In this document: piece by piece, positions 25,601-35,404 of the stretch
Position numbering within the stretch: the first letter of the stretch is position 1
Layout of the letters: every line of letters begins with the position of its first letter
Assembly (NCBI GenBank): GCA_900088475.1
Contig: FLMG01003965.1
Location: 1,413 to 42,571 of the forward strand
DNA length: 41,159 nucleotides
Direction: 5' to 3'
From: Hyphochytrium catenoides
Lineage: Eukaryota > Sar > Hyphochytriomycetes > Hyphochytriales > Hyphochytriaceae
Made by a program: the position numbers and the translations under genes
The notes under the pieces: model-generated
Seen by the model: the letters and a program-made list of their open reading frames with translations, nothing else
Told to the model about the DNA's origin: nothing
The model's database searches: none

Positions 25601-26028
25601 TCAAAGAAGTCTTAATAGACCGATCGCCGCTTAGAAAGGCGATAGAAGATAATAAGCTCGAGAAAGACGACCATGCGGCTAAATGGCAGAGTCGAAGCAA
25701 GGAGGAAAAGTTGCCAGTGCGGTCCTTCCTGCTAACCTATTCTCTGCTGCAACCATAGCAACTCTTTCTTCTTCTGTCGAAGCTGCTTGGCATGATTGAA
25801 GCGGTGCTGCTTCCCTTCCCTATGCGTGCACATAAAGGTGAGGATAGAGAGCGACGTCATACTGGTAAGAATATCGTACCTAACGAGCCCTGCGGAGGGC
25901 CTGCGCGCGGCGTGGACCTTCCCACCTGCAGCTTTTGCAAGCTGATTCTTCGTAGCATGCCTTCCCGCTTTGTGGCCCTTGTTTTGCTGTTTGAGATTGG
26001 TCGTGGACCTATGGTGGTGTGAAGACAT
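22666..26028 (-). CDS. TSR1: Pre-rRNA-processing / 40S biogenesis factor TSR1
   Basis: TSR1 is a GTPase-like but catalytically inactive relative of BMS1 that rides on late pre-40S particles and is needed for 20S pre-rRNA processing. Eight minus-strand exons: 26028-25880, 25819-25737, 25591-25462, 25269-25056, 24996-24460, 24401-24072, 23912-23322, 23133-22666. They sum to 2,502 nt, an exact frame of 833 residues. The start is set by the typical basic N-terminus (LKQQNKGHKAGRHATKNQ). Then follow the GTPase-like core (ILDAAKVADILVFVLPLSRG), the central part (SKYQ-like GMSDYQSAWLVWDD) after an acidic E-rich stretch, and the conserved C-terminal barrel (WTVASIYGPVGYQPCYVHVF; DVTFTAVAVEKY at the end). 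Length is close to the usual ~800. It is transcribed divergently from the tRNA-modification gene. Confidence 0.95.
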
Positions 26029-26455
26029 GACTGACTTGCCACGCTGGTAGGGCCGCGACGGTGTCTACCCAGCTGGCGCTATCAACTCTAATGGAGGCGA
26101 AGGTGAGCACGAGAGTTCGGTGCGGCCTCTTTGGCTAGACCTTGGACACGTTTTTGAGGTGCAGCTTAAGACAGGTTACTCAGCGTCGTTTGTAGATATT
26201 GGCCCGTCCGCAAAATGGCTGTGCTCATTGCCTTCACAGTGTTGGCAAGCTGGGCCCTCTGCCAGGACATGGCAACGCTCTGGGATCGTCTGTTACGGAG
26301 ACTTCTGCGGTCGGGCTTGTCGCTGCGGGCTCCGCTCTTCCTGCGCTTGCAACTCTTTTGCCTGCCAACCAACCTTGCAACTTACAGGAGAAACCTTTCA
26401 ATTCTTTTGTTTCGAAACTAGTAAAGTTTCATGAGAGTGTAGCCCTAGCTAGAAA
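26029..26455. other. Upstream region of TSR1
   Basis: About 0.43 kb preceding the TSR1 start codon. It should include the TSR1 promoter. Short frames occur on both strands (a basic 68-residue one at 26372-26166 on the minus strand) but none shows a domain. Confidence 0.35.
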
Positions 26456-26611
26456 CTAATGCTCATTTACTTCACCGAAAAGTTTTGTTTCGCTGATGGT
26501 GTTTCTGATCAGAAAGGCCACGAAGCCGAACTTCGACAGCCCTTCAGCTTTCCCATAGAAAAGGTACAGTGCCTCGAGCTCTGAGCCTCGGCTGGCGACA
26601 TAGTCGGTGCG
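26456..26611 (-). CDS. Orphan coding-like terminal exon, function unknown
   Basis: Between the divergent TSR1 and tRNA-modification genes a minus-strand frame opens after a GGCGCCTAG acceptor at 26612 and runs 51 codons to TAG at 26456. It reads protein-like throughout: ELEALYLFYGKAEGLSKFGF, then VAFLIRNTISETKLFGEVNE. The upstream exon is not certain. A short open piece ending ...VLKGT near 26685 would fit in phase, with a GTTACC donor. I do not recognise the family. It may be the 3' end of a small gene lying between the two starts, or a remnant. Confidence 0.33.
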   Translation of the reverse strand, partial: RTDYVASRGSELEALYLFYGKAEGLSKFGFVAFLIRNTISETKLFGEVNEH

Positions 26612-26825
26612 CTAGGCGCCGTGATGCCGCTCTGGCAGTGGCTGAAACTCTCATACCAAGCAGGGTTAAGGGTAACTGTGCCCTTAAGCACATGATGCAC
26701 CTACTCGCTTGATAGCAGGCCCTTGGAGCAACGAAGCGGATGGCCAAGAAGAAGGAAGCCGCTCGTGTTAGCTTTGGGAGGAGAGCCAGGGAAGAAGAGT
26801 TTGCTTAGGCCATTAAAGTTAAACG
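26612..26825. promoter_or_regulatory. Upstream region of the tRNA dimethylallyltransferase gene
   Basis: The ~210 bp before ATG 26826. The start codons of this gene and of TSR1 are ~800 bp apart on opposite strands, so the interval must carry both promoters. No TATA box or specific binding site could be recognised. Confidence 0.35.
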
Positions 26826-28762
26826 ATGGAGAATGGGAATGGGCGAAGGAAGCTCATCGTCATCATCGGCACCACTGGTGCTGGGAAAACCAAACTATCA
26901 ATTGATCTGGCCAAAGCCCTCGGTGGAGAGGTCATCAACAGCGATGTGATGCAGGTGAGAGCAACTATGCTATGTCACTCTACCACGGTGACCAGGCGAG
27001 CCCCTTCTGAGAAACTGAGAAAGGGTTACCTAGATGTACAAGGAATTGTCCATCGCTACAGCCAAGGTGACGGCGGAAGAGCAGGAAAATGTCCCCCATC
27101 ACCTGCTCGATATTTTGGAACCGACAGAACATTGCACCCCGAAGCGCTTCCGGGAGCAGGCGATGGCCGCAGTAGGTGTTATTTCTAGATCTCTCCTCTG
27201 CATCACCAGCCCAGCTGCTTTCTCTTTTTTCCAACTGTTCTGTTACCTAAGCATGTACGTGTACAAGTTCCCTATCTAAGGCGCTGTGTATCTAGATAGA
27301 AGATATATGCCAGCGAGGCTCTGTGCCTATCCTGGTGGGAGGGACAATGTATTATGTTCAGTCGTTGGTCTGGGAAGACACATTACTTGATGAAGAGCAT
27401 CTGGCTGCTGAAAAGGCCAAGATTGATGGGCTAAACTGCCTAGAAGAAGGTGATAAGTTGTGTCAGGGGTTGGAGAGTAAGGGAGAAGAAGCCAACAAAA
27501 GTGGCACAGACCACACAGCCCTTTACGAAAAGCTCAAGTTGGTGGACCCGGTAATGGCAAACAAGCTCCATCCGCACGATGTCCGACGGGTAAGGCCAAA
27601 AAGCATCTCTATGCATCCTCTCGCCTAAGTTTCGCTATCAGAGTGAACTAACGTCTTGGCCTTCTTGCCTCCCGGCTAGATAAGGCGGGCTTTGGAAGTT
27701 CACGAGAGGACAGGTATGGCAGCGATAAAGTGGAACTTCCACTCTTCCATGGTCCCTGACCTTACATGTGATAGGCGTACGACAGAGTGAGCTGTTGACA
27801 TTGCAGCAAACGAGGAGGCAAAGAAAAACGAGCGATTCCAGTACTTGGCCTCCAGCCCGATACGACACTTGCTTTTTGTGGGTAGACTCTGCGCTGGAGG
27901 TGCTCGATGGCAGATTGGACAAGAGGTAGCGCCCTTTAAGTCACAGGTATAATTGACATGCCGACGGGTACCCTTCTTGCAGGGTAGATGAAATGGTAGT
28001 CCAAGGAATAGTTCCTGAGGTGGAGACTCTTCATCAAAAACTCAAGCTCAGTCATAGCATCGTCAGTTCCGAAGATGGGACCGGCGAAGGATGGGGAGTG
28101 ACGCAGGCCATTGGCTTCAAGGAGTTCCAACCATATTTCGAGACCCTGAACAGAATCGGTGATGCTTACTCTGCCGACCAATCTGACATACGGAGTGAAC
28201 CAACTAGGACAAATGCAGCTACACTAGAGGTAAGTTCCAACAAGAGGATAAAGTATTAGCTGTCGAGTTAAGGAAGGCGTTCCGCCTCCTACCTTCTCTT
28301 TTGTAACACACTGCCTCCTACCCCTTGACCCTTAAGGAATGCCTGGTCACCCTAAAAGCTAACACCAGAAGATACGCAAGAAAGCAGCTACGGTGGATTC
28401 GCAACCGCATCCTCTCACAGCAGCAGTGTCCTGTTTACAAATTTGACACTTCGGACGTTAGCCTATGGGAGACGGCTGTTAGAGCGCCAGCGGAGGCAAT
28501 TGCTAGAGCTTTTGTAGCTGGAGAAGAAGCGGATAAGGACAGGGAGCCCTGCAACATGGCAGTAGCCAAGTATGGGCTCAAATTTTGCTCTTGGCAGAAG
28601 TTTGAATGCGAATCCTGCCAGCGAACGCTGAACGGTGAGCATGAGTGGCAAGTCCACCTAAAATCGCGCCAACATCGATCTCGGACCGCTAGAAAGAAGC
28701 GAAGGATGAGGAGCTCGAGCTATATGGAAGGTCAGAGTGGACCCACTGGCAAGGGCGGCTAA
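26826..28762 (+). CDS. MOD5: tRNA dimethylallyltransferase (MOD5 / TRIT1 / MiaA family)
   Basis: Transfers a dimethylallyl group from DMAPP to N6 of adenosine 37 in certain tRNAs (i6A37), improving decoding; the enzyme acts in cytosol, nucleus and mitochondria. Seven exons: 26826-26954, 27034-27171, 27296-27589, 27680-27713 (34 nt), 27775-27925, 27983-28229, 28337-28762. They total 1,419 nt, an exact frame of 472 residues. A P-loop GTTGAGKT lies at residues 15-22. Next come NSDVMQMYKELSIATAK (40s) with the family's HHLLDILEP, then PILVGGTMYYVQSL, and RYARKQLRWIRNR near 343-355. The C-terminus carries a matrin-type zinc finger C422-x2-C425-x12-H438-x5-H444, as in eukaryotic enzymes. Start chosen at the first ATG before the P-loop. 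TPC-type carrier gene downstream is convergent. Confidence 0.95.
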
Positions 28763-29716
28763 TAGAACCTGTGACTCAGGACCGAAGACTTACAAGAGGC
28801 AAGTCTTACCTTTTTAGCTCCTAGAGCTAGGATGACGGGAGTAACGACGGGCACTCCACCCCAAATCCACTTCACTTCGCGCGCATGAGGGGTCATGGTG
28901 GCACAGAAAAAAAAAAGCGTGTGAAGCCCTTATGTGGGCCTATCGTTTGCCTCCATAGCCCCAGCCGGTGGTCCTAGATCTAGCGGAGAGCTTATTTCCC
29001 TCTTCACCAGGCGAAAGCTACAGAGCGCGTCAGCTTAACCCCTATCGCCTTCTATGGCGACATAGCTGGCCGTCACGAATTTTGCGCTGTGCACGTTTAC
29101 TGTTACAGCTAAGAGCTAATATAGGAAAGAGAGAAGTGAGACTGATCAGCGTTTTTTGATGGTCTTGGGTCCAAATTAGTGAGGCTGTCGGAGGTTGACT
29201 CACGAGCAAGTTTACCTTCCAACGTTGTTTCGGCTCATTCTGAAGCAGATACTTCTTTTTTCCGCCGACTCTGACGAGGACGGTCTGTGGGGCAGGAACC
29301 TTATGCGTGACTAGCAGGCGAACAAGTCGGTGGCGACGTAGCAGGCTTGTTAAGATTACTCTGGGTTCTTTTATAGTACAGTTAAGCTAGGAGTGTACCG
29401 GGCTAATGATCTTTACTATACAGCCTTTACCTCGCCTCCCTACCATTTAGATATTTCCTAGACTGTGCTACCGCAAGTTGGACCTGCGTGGACAGCGGAA
29501 TAAGCTCTGTTACCGCGCCAATTGCTGAGCAAAGATGCTCAAGGGCCAAGCAAAGTGAGCAAGACTGGTGTTTGTTGGAACGGTGTCCAGCATGATGTGG
29601 CTCGCAGGTCATGCGTCCTTAGGTCGCTTCCGTGATACGCTTGACTGGATGTTTTTAAAAGTGAAAGGTGTGCTGTGGCGGATCGGAAGGAAGTCAATAA
29701 ATCTAGCAAGCGCACG
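28763..29716. other. Convergent intergenic region
   Basis: About 0.95 kb between the 3' ends of the tRNA-modification gene and the carrier gene. It contains an A10 run near 28908 and no convincing gene. It should hold the 3' ends of both transcripts. Confidence 0.4.
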
Positions 29717-31441
29717 TTAATGAAACTGGTGCGGCGAGCGCCGGTCCACAAGCATTGCGGCGGTCCATTCGTAGACATGGAAGGTAATGCTGGAGGAAGG
29801 AGCTGTCTTGAGCAGACTTGGAATTGTGCCCCGGTAAAGGCCTCGAAGACCCTCCATCCTGAATGTAGTGAGCAGGCAATCAAGGCCATTCTTATAGCGC
29901 GGTAGCTGTCCGTACTTTCGCGGCATCCCTTCCACCTGTCATATAAAAAAAGACACAATACCGTAAGTGGCTGCACAAATTGCCCTTGAAAGTGTCAGCT
30001 GGCTAATTACTTGGTGGCTAATGAGGAAGGAGAGAGAGTTCCGGAGGGATAGGAAGAGCTGCTAGGCTGAAAGCGTGGAGGGCAATGGACCCAGGACAAC
30101 CTGCATCCGCTTTTTAACGGTATCCAGCGGATAGACGATAAGCTTGGCCAAGAATGCTGAGATGCCTCCTGCGAGGGACGGGGACAGTTCTGCGGCGTTG
30201 AGACATCTTAGCCTCGTTAAAGCCACTCACAAACTGGACTCAGGATAGCCTCACCTTTCTTCTTTAGCGCCTCATAGAGACAGAAGTTCAGTCCCGTAAA
30301 TGGAGCAATTTGTACCACTGCGGGGCCTACACCCTGAATACAGAGATATGTTAGATGATGTCAAAAAGGAACACATCCGTCCTTTTCCACCTTGAAGAAG
30401 CCTCGCAGACCGTCTGCCTTGTATATCTTGCTCGACAAATCCATCATGCTATGATAGACCTATGAACAGTCAAGATTGCCAGTTAATATGGATGGATGTG
30501 CTTCGTTATTTGAGCGCGGAGAGTATAACCTTGGGCACTCCTTGAGAGGCCAGCTTCGTCCTCATGACATCAAAAGGATAGCTCAATACCGTAGCCAAGG
30601 CACCCGATGCTGCTCCACTCAGCATGTCTAAGGTCATTACTTGCGATGGCTCACCAAGGCCGCCATAAAAAGCTCTAAGACTATAATAGAACTGAAACTG
30701 CAGAGTGGTAGAAGAAGTAAGTCTCGCATTCTTATAGCCAATAGCTGTTGATCTCCTACCTGGAGCGCTGAGTAGGAGACCCAAAGTAGCTCCGCGGGAA
30801 TGTTACCCCTGCACAACAGGGAAGAACCACTTATTACTCCGCACCAACTCATGCTTACACGCGTCAAAAGTGCCATTTATTACCTCCAGAAAGTCTTGAC
30901 CCCTTCTTCAGCATAGACATTCTTGACCGCTTCCCAAAGTCTAAAATACCGGAGGTCTTCCAGCGCCATACGCCCTGGGTGAATGGCGCCTCCTGTGGAG
31001 ACTTGGAGTCTACATCCAAGTAATAACAGCATAGTTAGGCCGATAGCTGACAGCGTCATTGTTTGAAGCCGGTTGGAGACCTGATCTTTATAAGGTCGAA
31101 GGGTGCCACACAAAACCTTGAGACGCCTGTGGGAGATACAGAACAGCCGTGAGAGGAAGCAGTATGCCTTTTGAGAAAAACGAAGTTACAGAGTTATTGC
31201 GCTTGCCTAAGGCAGAAGAAAACCAAGGAGTTAGATATAAGCTACAGATCTGACCTCCAGCTAGGCCGCCAGCAATTAGTCGTTCCTGGTTTGTAAGGGT
31301 GGCCCTAGCCGATGATGCCGCCTTTGGCGCAGGGCTTCTGTGGGAGGAGACAGCGCTGTATTGTGCGGCAGATATCGGCTCACGCCAGCCGGCAGCTGTG
31401 GCGGTTGATGAAACCTTTTCGCCCTCAGTAGCGCCGGTCAT
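29717..31441 (-). CDS. TPC1: Mitochondrial carrier, probable thiamine pyrophosphate transporter (TPC1 / SLC25A19)
   Basis: Six-helix inner-membrane carrier of the SLC25 family, here most like the thiamine pyrophosphate carrier that brings the cofactor into mitochondria. Nine minus-strand exons: 31441-31255, 31126-31081, 31009-30884, 30808-30760, 30697-30530, 30459-30391, 30333-30255, 30168-30101, 29935-29717. They sum to 1,011 nt, exactly 336 codons plus stop. Three carrier signatures are seen: VAPFDLIKIRLQ (P71), LSYPFDVMRTK (P177) and VYPLDTVKKRMQ (P255). Each repeat is followed by the usual E-G motif (AEEGVKTFWRG, KADGLRGFFKG, MEGLRGLYRG). The KKRMQ in repeat three and the following RKYGQLPRYKNGLDCL resemble SLC25A19 (KKRLQ...RRYGGLLDCL). 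Start is the first ATG in the frame. Family is certain, substrate likely. Confidence 0.9.
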
Positions 31442-33097
31442 TCTTCCTCTTGCGGTTCTCTTCACGGCTCAGTGGGTCTTCTCCTTTCGCTTCCCATTCG
31501 CTGGCTGAGGATGCTTCCGAGATACGCTGCAGAGCTTGCCAGGAAGCACGATCAAGACCATCAACACTAGAGCCTGGAGGTGTTTGGGAGCCAGTGTCAG
31601 GCCTTCGGTAACTCTTAATGACAGCAAGAGAAGAGGATTTACCGCGATAAGATTTAGGATCATATCCTTCTCGGTATTCGCCATTTCGCCTACTAATTCT
31701 CCGTCCTCTCGCTCAACTGCTGCTAAGGTCCTTGAAGAAGCTGCGCTACCCGCTTGCCATCCACTTCTACTTGATCAAACCGTTCTCATAACAGCAGTAT
31801 GAGGCACGGCAGGAGGGACAAGCAGGACAGGAAATGCGCGCTTGTTGCAAGAATCAGATGTATAGCGAAGTTCGCACAGATCGAATCCCTCCTGGCAATC
31901 TTGCTCAGAGCTGTAACCCTTTACCGCTAGCTCTGGCGTTCCTCAATCTTCTCCCCCCTGCCCCTGCAGTGCTACTGCTTCTGCCGCCTCGTCCCCTGGG
32001 TTGCTTCTCTACGATCGCCTTGCCAACGCAGCCTCCTGACAACACTTCGGTTGGGCTGACGTGACGCTCCGCTCTGGTGAGATCCAGCGGACCAACAGCC
32101 AGAGCTTCACCAGCAGAAGTTGATCACCGCCACACCTAACTCATATCCAGAATGTGAACCCAAATATGCGCCATCACCACGAATAGATTTAAGCCTATTA
32201 AGGATGATCATGGGATCTGCAATCTTTGTACGAGTAGTTCTGAACATCGAACAGTGAGGGACGAGAACAGCATTGATTGTAGAATTACTATTGAAAATGT
32301 ATGAAGAAGCCGTTTCATCTCTCTCTCTGCTTTGCTCTCTCTCTCCCGTCTCAGAAGCAGCAGTTCTAGTACTACTTCATAGTAGTACTATTGGTAGCCG
32401 GTGAATTCTGCTGTTATTAGGTTGCTGCTACATAGCACGTTCCTCCGTTCTGCTGCTTGTTGCTGCTGCTCCTGCCGCCGCCCTCGTCTTTCGGCTTGTT
32501 GACGTTGTGATGAATTGAGCTGTTGATTGCTGCACCCACCAACAACGAACAACACGATGGTACTACTCCGCCCGCCGTTGCCCTGCTGCTCGTGGTCCAA
32601 CAAGAGGAACTAGGTAGCTCCAAGACGTCTGGTGGGAGCAAGCTTCTTGTTCTTCTTCGGTGGTGGATGGTACCACCGGTGGTGGTGAGCCTCCAAACTC
32701 ATTTGTCTCCTCCGGTGGTCATCGTCACCACGGAGTGCTGCTCGTGTTATGGCAATGAGGCCATAAACCATAGAACCACAGCTGGTGAGCTCTTCTCCTC
32801 CTTCTTTGCCCAGTTTTGCGTGCGCAACAACACCTAGAGTAGTTTATCAAATCATGAGCAGCAGACCTACTACTGCCAGCAAGATTCCACATCGATCTTT
32901 ACCTTCTTCGTCCTAGTGCACAATGGAGGATTTGTCCATAATCATTGTCCTCCTTCTTGTCTGTCGCCGCTGCTATTGCTGGCAGCTAGAAGAACCAAGA
33001 AGCTATTTGCTGCATTAGCATTAGTAGAAACAGAAGAGGGAGGCCTATTGCCTCATCACCACCGTCCGCCGCTTTTGACCAGAAAATCAAGAGAGAC
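31442..33097. other. Transition into subtelomere; no recognised gene
   Basis: About 1.65 kb upstream of both the carrier gene and the zinc-finger gene. It contains a TC-rich tract (~32317-32353), a perfect hairpin at 32367-32390 and a 12-bp palindrome at 32672-32683. Runs of CTG/TTG-type codons give Gln- or Leu-rich frames on both strands. The last ~60 bp (from ~33035) are a copy of the sequence preceding the second zinc-finger module, so the coding unit of the next gene may reach back to ~33000. Confidence 0.4.
32367..32390. repeat. Perfect hairpin, 10-bp stem and 4-nt loop
   Basis: TAGTACTACT and AGTAGTACTA flank a TCAT loop. It lies just after a long pyrimidine tract. It is seen directly; any function is unknown. 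Confidence 0.6.
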
Positions 33098-34220
33098 ATG
33101 GCTTCCACCTTCTTCCAATGTGGACAATGTCAGTTGGTCCTGAGCTCGAAAACAGCATTGGGGACACACAGAAGAAGATTCCACCAACAGAAGGTGGAGC
33201 TCAAGTTTGCTTCTTGTGAGTCGTCCCTTACGGTCATCAGGGGCTCGAACGGCAAGTTCACCTGCCCTGGCTGTAAGATGTCGTCCTATTGCAGGCCAGA
33301 TCATTTACAGCTCCATAGCCAAACGTGCTTGGCACTTCAAGCGTTAGCAACGATTTTGGACGACGGAGAGGACGAAGAAGAAGATCGACCTCTCTATATT
33401 TTAGACGGCGACGGAGAGGAAGTAGTTCTAAACTCATCGAGTGCTACTCGCATACGGGATGACAGTATTAATGGAAGAAGGGTCTTTAGAACAAGAAGAA
33501 GTATGTCAAAGGATGACCAGCGTCATAAGGAGAGAGCGTCGTCAAGGGAGTTGCGTGATGGCACCCATTGCTTCCTTGAGGGCCGGAGACTCTTAGCGCT
33601 AGAACTATATGAAGCCTCTCACGTAGAATCGTCTTCCAGCACTAGAAGAGGCAGTCTTGTTGCCTCATCACCACGGGCAGCCGCTGTTGACGAGACAATC
33701 AAGCGAGGCATGGGTTCCAACAACTTCTGGTGTGGACAATGTCAGCTGGACTTCAAATCTAAAGCAGCATTGGGGACACACAGAAGAAGATTCCACCAAC
33801 AGAAGGTGGAGCTCAGTTTTGCTTCTTGTGAGTCTTCCCTTACGGTCATCAGGGGCTCGAACGGCAAGTTCACCTGCCCTGACTGTAAGATGTCGTCCTA
33901 TTGCAGGCCAGATCATCTACAGCTTCATAGCCAAAAGTGCTTGGCACTTCAAGCGTTAGCAACTATTTTAGACGAGGACGATGACGAGGACGAAGAAGAA
34001 GATCGATCTTCCGTCAGAGAGGAGGTAGCCTTAAACTCTTCTGGTGCTACTCGCATACCGGATGACAGTATAAATGGAAGAAGAAGTGTTATTACAAGAA
34101 GTATGTCAAAGGATGACCAGTGCCATGAGGAGAACTCTTCCTCAAGGCAGTGTTTGCGTGATGGCACCCATCGCTTCCTTGAGGACCAGAAGCTATCAGC
34201 GCTAGAATTAGGTGAACCCG
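33035..34220 (+). repeat. In-frame tandem duplication, 612-bp period
   Basis: The segment from ~33035 is repeated from ~33647, with identical blocks such as the DNA encoding ALGTHRRRFHQQKVEL and SSLTVIRGSNGKFTCP. The frame is kept and the copies differ mainly by point changes and short indels in the acidic linker. The copied block includes bases 5' of the ATG. Confidence 0.85.
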
Positions 34221-35404
34221 CTCACTTAGAATCGTCCTCCAGCTCTGCTCCAATCGTCCACGGTCCATCCATCTTTTTAGAGTTTCCCGAACTTGGATTG
34301 AGGATCAACCAAGCCGTAGGACTGGTCATATGCACCTGTTGCGCCAGTGGGGTTCCCTTGGACTGTCTAAGGAAGCACGTTCGAGATTGCCAAACGCCCC
34401 TTTCCATAGAACGCTTCAACGAAGTCAAAGATGCTTGCGTGCTGCAGTTCGATTTTGGTGTCGCACCAAGTGTGCAGCCTGTCTCACCCATTCTCGGACT
34501 ACCCACGTACCCTGGATGGCGCTGTACGGCATGCCACAACTCAGGTAAATGCCACTATTCAATCCAAAGGAAGTCAATGCTCTCGCATATGCGCATGTGC
34601 CACACCAACACGGAGGGCGACGGTCAGCCTCTTCCCCCCCCTGAGCCTTGCCGAATCCAGACTGTCAGAAAGGGCAACAGGACGAAGTATTTTGAAGTTG
34701 TTGCAGGCGAGGATGAGGAGGAGGAGGAGTCCAATAATTCATGGGCCTTTTCCCAAGATTGTGCTTCTTCATCATCATCGGACACCAACAAATTCCCTGA
34801 CTCAGGAAAGTGCAACTACTCGAAGAAAGGGAACGCCGTTCAGTCCCCTACTCGGAAGTTCCACGCGAGTGGGGGGTACGAGGGACATTCTTCTCAAATG
34901 CATGATGTTCAGCAGGCGACTAGGACAATTGTCTTCGAAACAGCTGCTGGAGGAGGAGAAGATGCCTGCAAAACACGCTATGTGCCCGAGCATCTGTCAT
35001 CACCTTTGTCCGAGAACATCTCTATTGCTGGCCGTTTGAACCAAAATAATAGACGTTTTCTAGCGCAAGAAGTGGAATCCCCTCCTTCTCGGTTTGGCTC
35101 GGGTGCTATGGCAGTTGATATGAAGTTAACACGAATGACTTCGCAACTTCATCGATCCCCTGCCTACTCTTGCTGGAGGTCAACGAAGGAGGAGAAGCGA
35201 CAAGAGGCCAACTACCGTTATATGAAGCCCGCGAGTGGGAAGGAAGTATATGCAGGAAAACGACCTAGCCGTGAAAAGCTCCAAGGGGGTGATGCAAAAC
35301 GAAGAATTGTCATCTCCTCCTTTATTCAGCGTGGCCGAATGACTTTATATCAACAGCAACATTGTCTCGAGCCATACTTCCAAAGTGTGGGGATGGAAAC
35401 TTGA
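33098..35404 (+). CDS. Subtelomeric zinc-finger protein with duplicated module and OrsD (DUF3505)-like region
   Basis: Uninterrupted frame of 768 residues. Residues 1-204 and 205-400 are a tandem duplication offset by exactly 204 codons. Each copy has a C2H2 finger (C8-x2-C11-x12-H24-x4-H29; copy two from C212) followed by a second Cys/His cluster (KFTCPGCKMSSYCRPDHLQL, versus D for G in copy two), then an acidic run. Residues ~393-502 look like the fungal OrsD/DUF3505 domain: LGLRINQAVGLVICTCCASG, LRKHVRDC, then LPTYPGWRCTACHNSGKC and MLSHMRMCH. The rest is Ser-rich and charged with no known fold. OrsD-like regions are seen in fungal accessory and telomere-linked genes. Direct DNA or RNA binding is inferred from the fingers. 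Homology of the flank upstream of the ATG suggests a 5' exon or earlier start may exist. Confidence 0.75.
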   Translation: MASTFFQCGQCQLVLSSKTALGTHRRRFHQQKVELKFASCESSLTVIRGSNGKFTCPGCKMSSYCRPDHLQLHSQTCLALQALATILDDGEDEEEDRPLYILDGDGEEVVLNSSSATRIRDDSINGRRVFRTRRSMSKDDQRHKERASSRELRDGTHCFLEGRRLLALELYEASHVESSSSTRRGSLVASSPRAAAVDETIKRGMGSNNFWCGQCQLDFKSKAALGTHRRRFHQQKVELSFASCESSLTVIRGSNGKFTCPDCKMSSYCRPDHLQLHSQKCLALQALATILDEDDDEDEEEDRSSVREEVALNSSGATRIPDDSINGRRSVITRSMSKDDQCHEENSSSRQCLRDGTHRFLEDQKLSALELGEPAHLESSSSSAPIVHGPSIFLEFPELGLRINQAVGLVICTCCASGVPLDCLRKHVRDCQTPLSIERFNEVKDACVLQFDFGVAPSVQPVSPILGLPTYPGWRCTACHNSGKCHYSIQRKSMLSHMRMCHTNTEGDGQPLPPPEPCRIQTVRKGNRTKYFEVVAGEDEEEEESNNSWAFSQDCASSSSSDTNKFPDSGKCNYSKKGNAVQSPTRKFHASGGYEGHSSQMHDVQQATRTIVFETAAGGGEDACKTRYVPEHLSSPLSENISIAGRLNQNNRRFLAQEVESPPSRFGSGAMAVDMKLTRMTSQLHRSPAYSCWRSTKEEKRQEANYRYMKPASGKEVYAGKRPSREKLQGGDAKRRIVISSFIQRGRMTLYQQQHCLEPYFQSVGMET

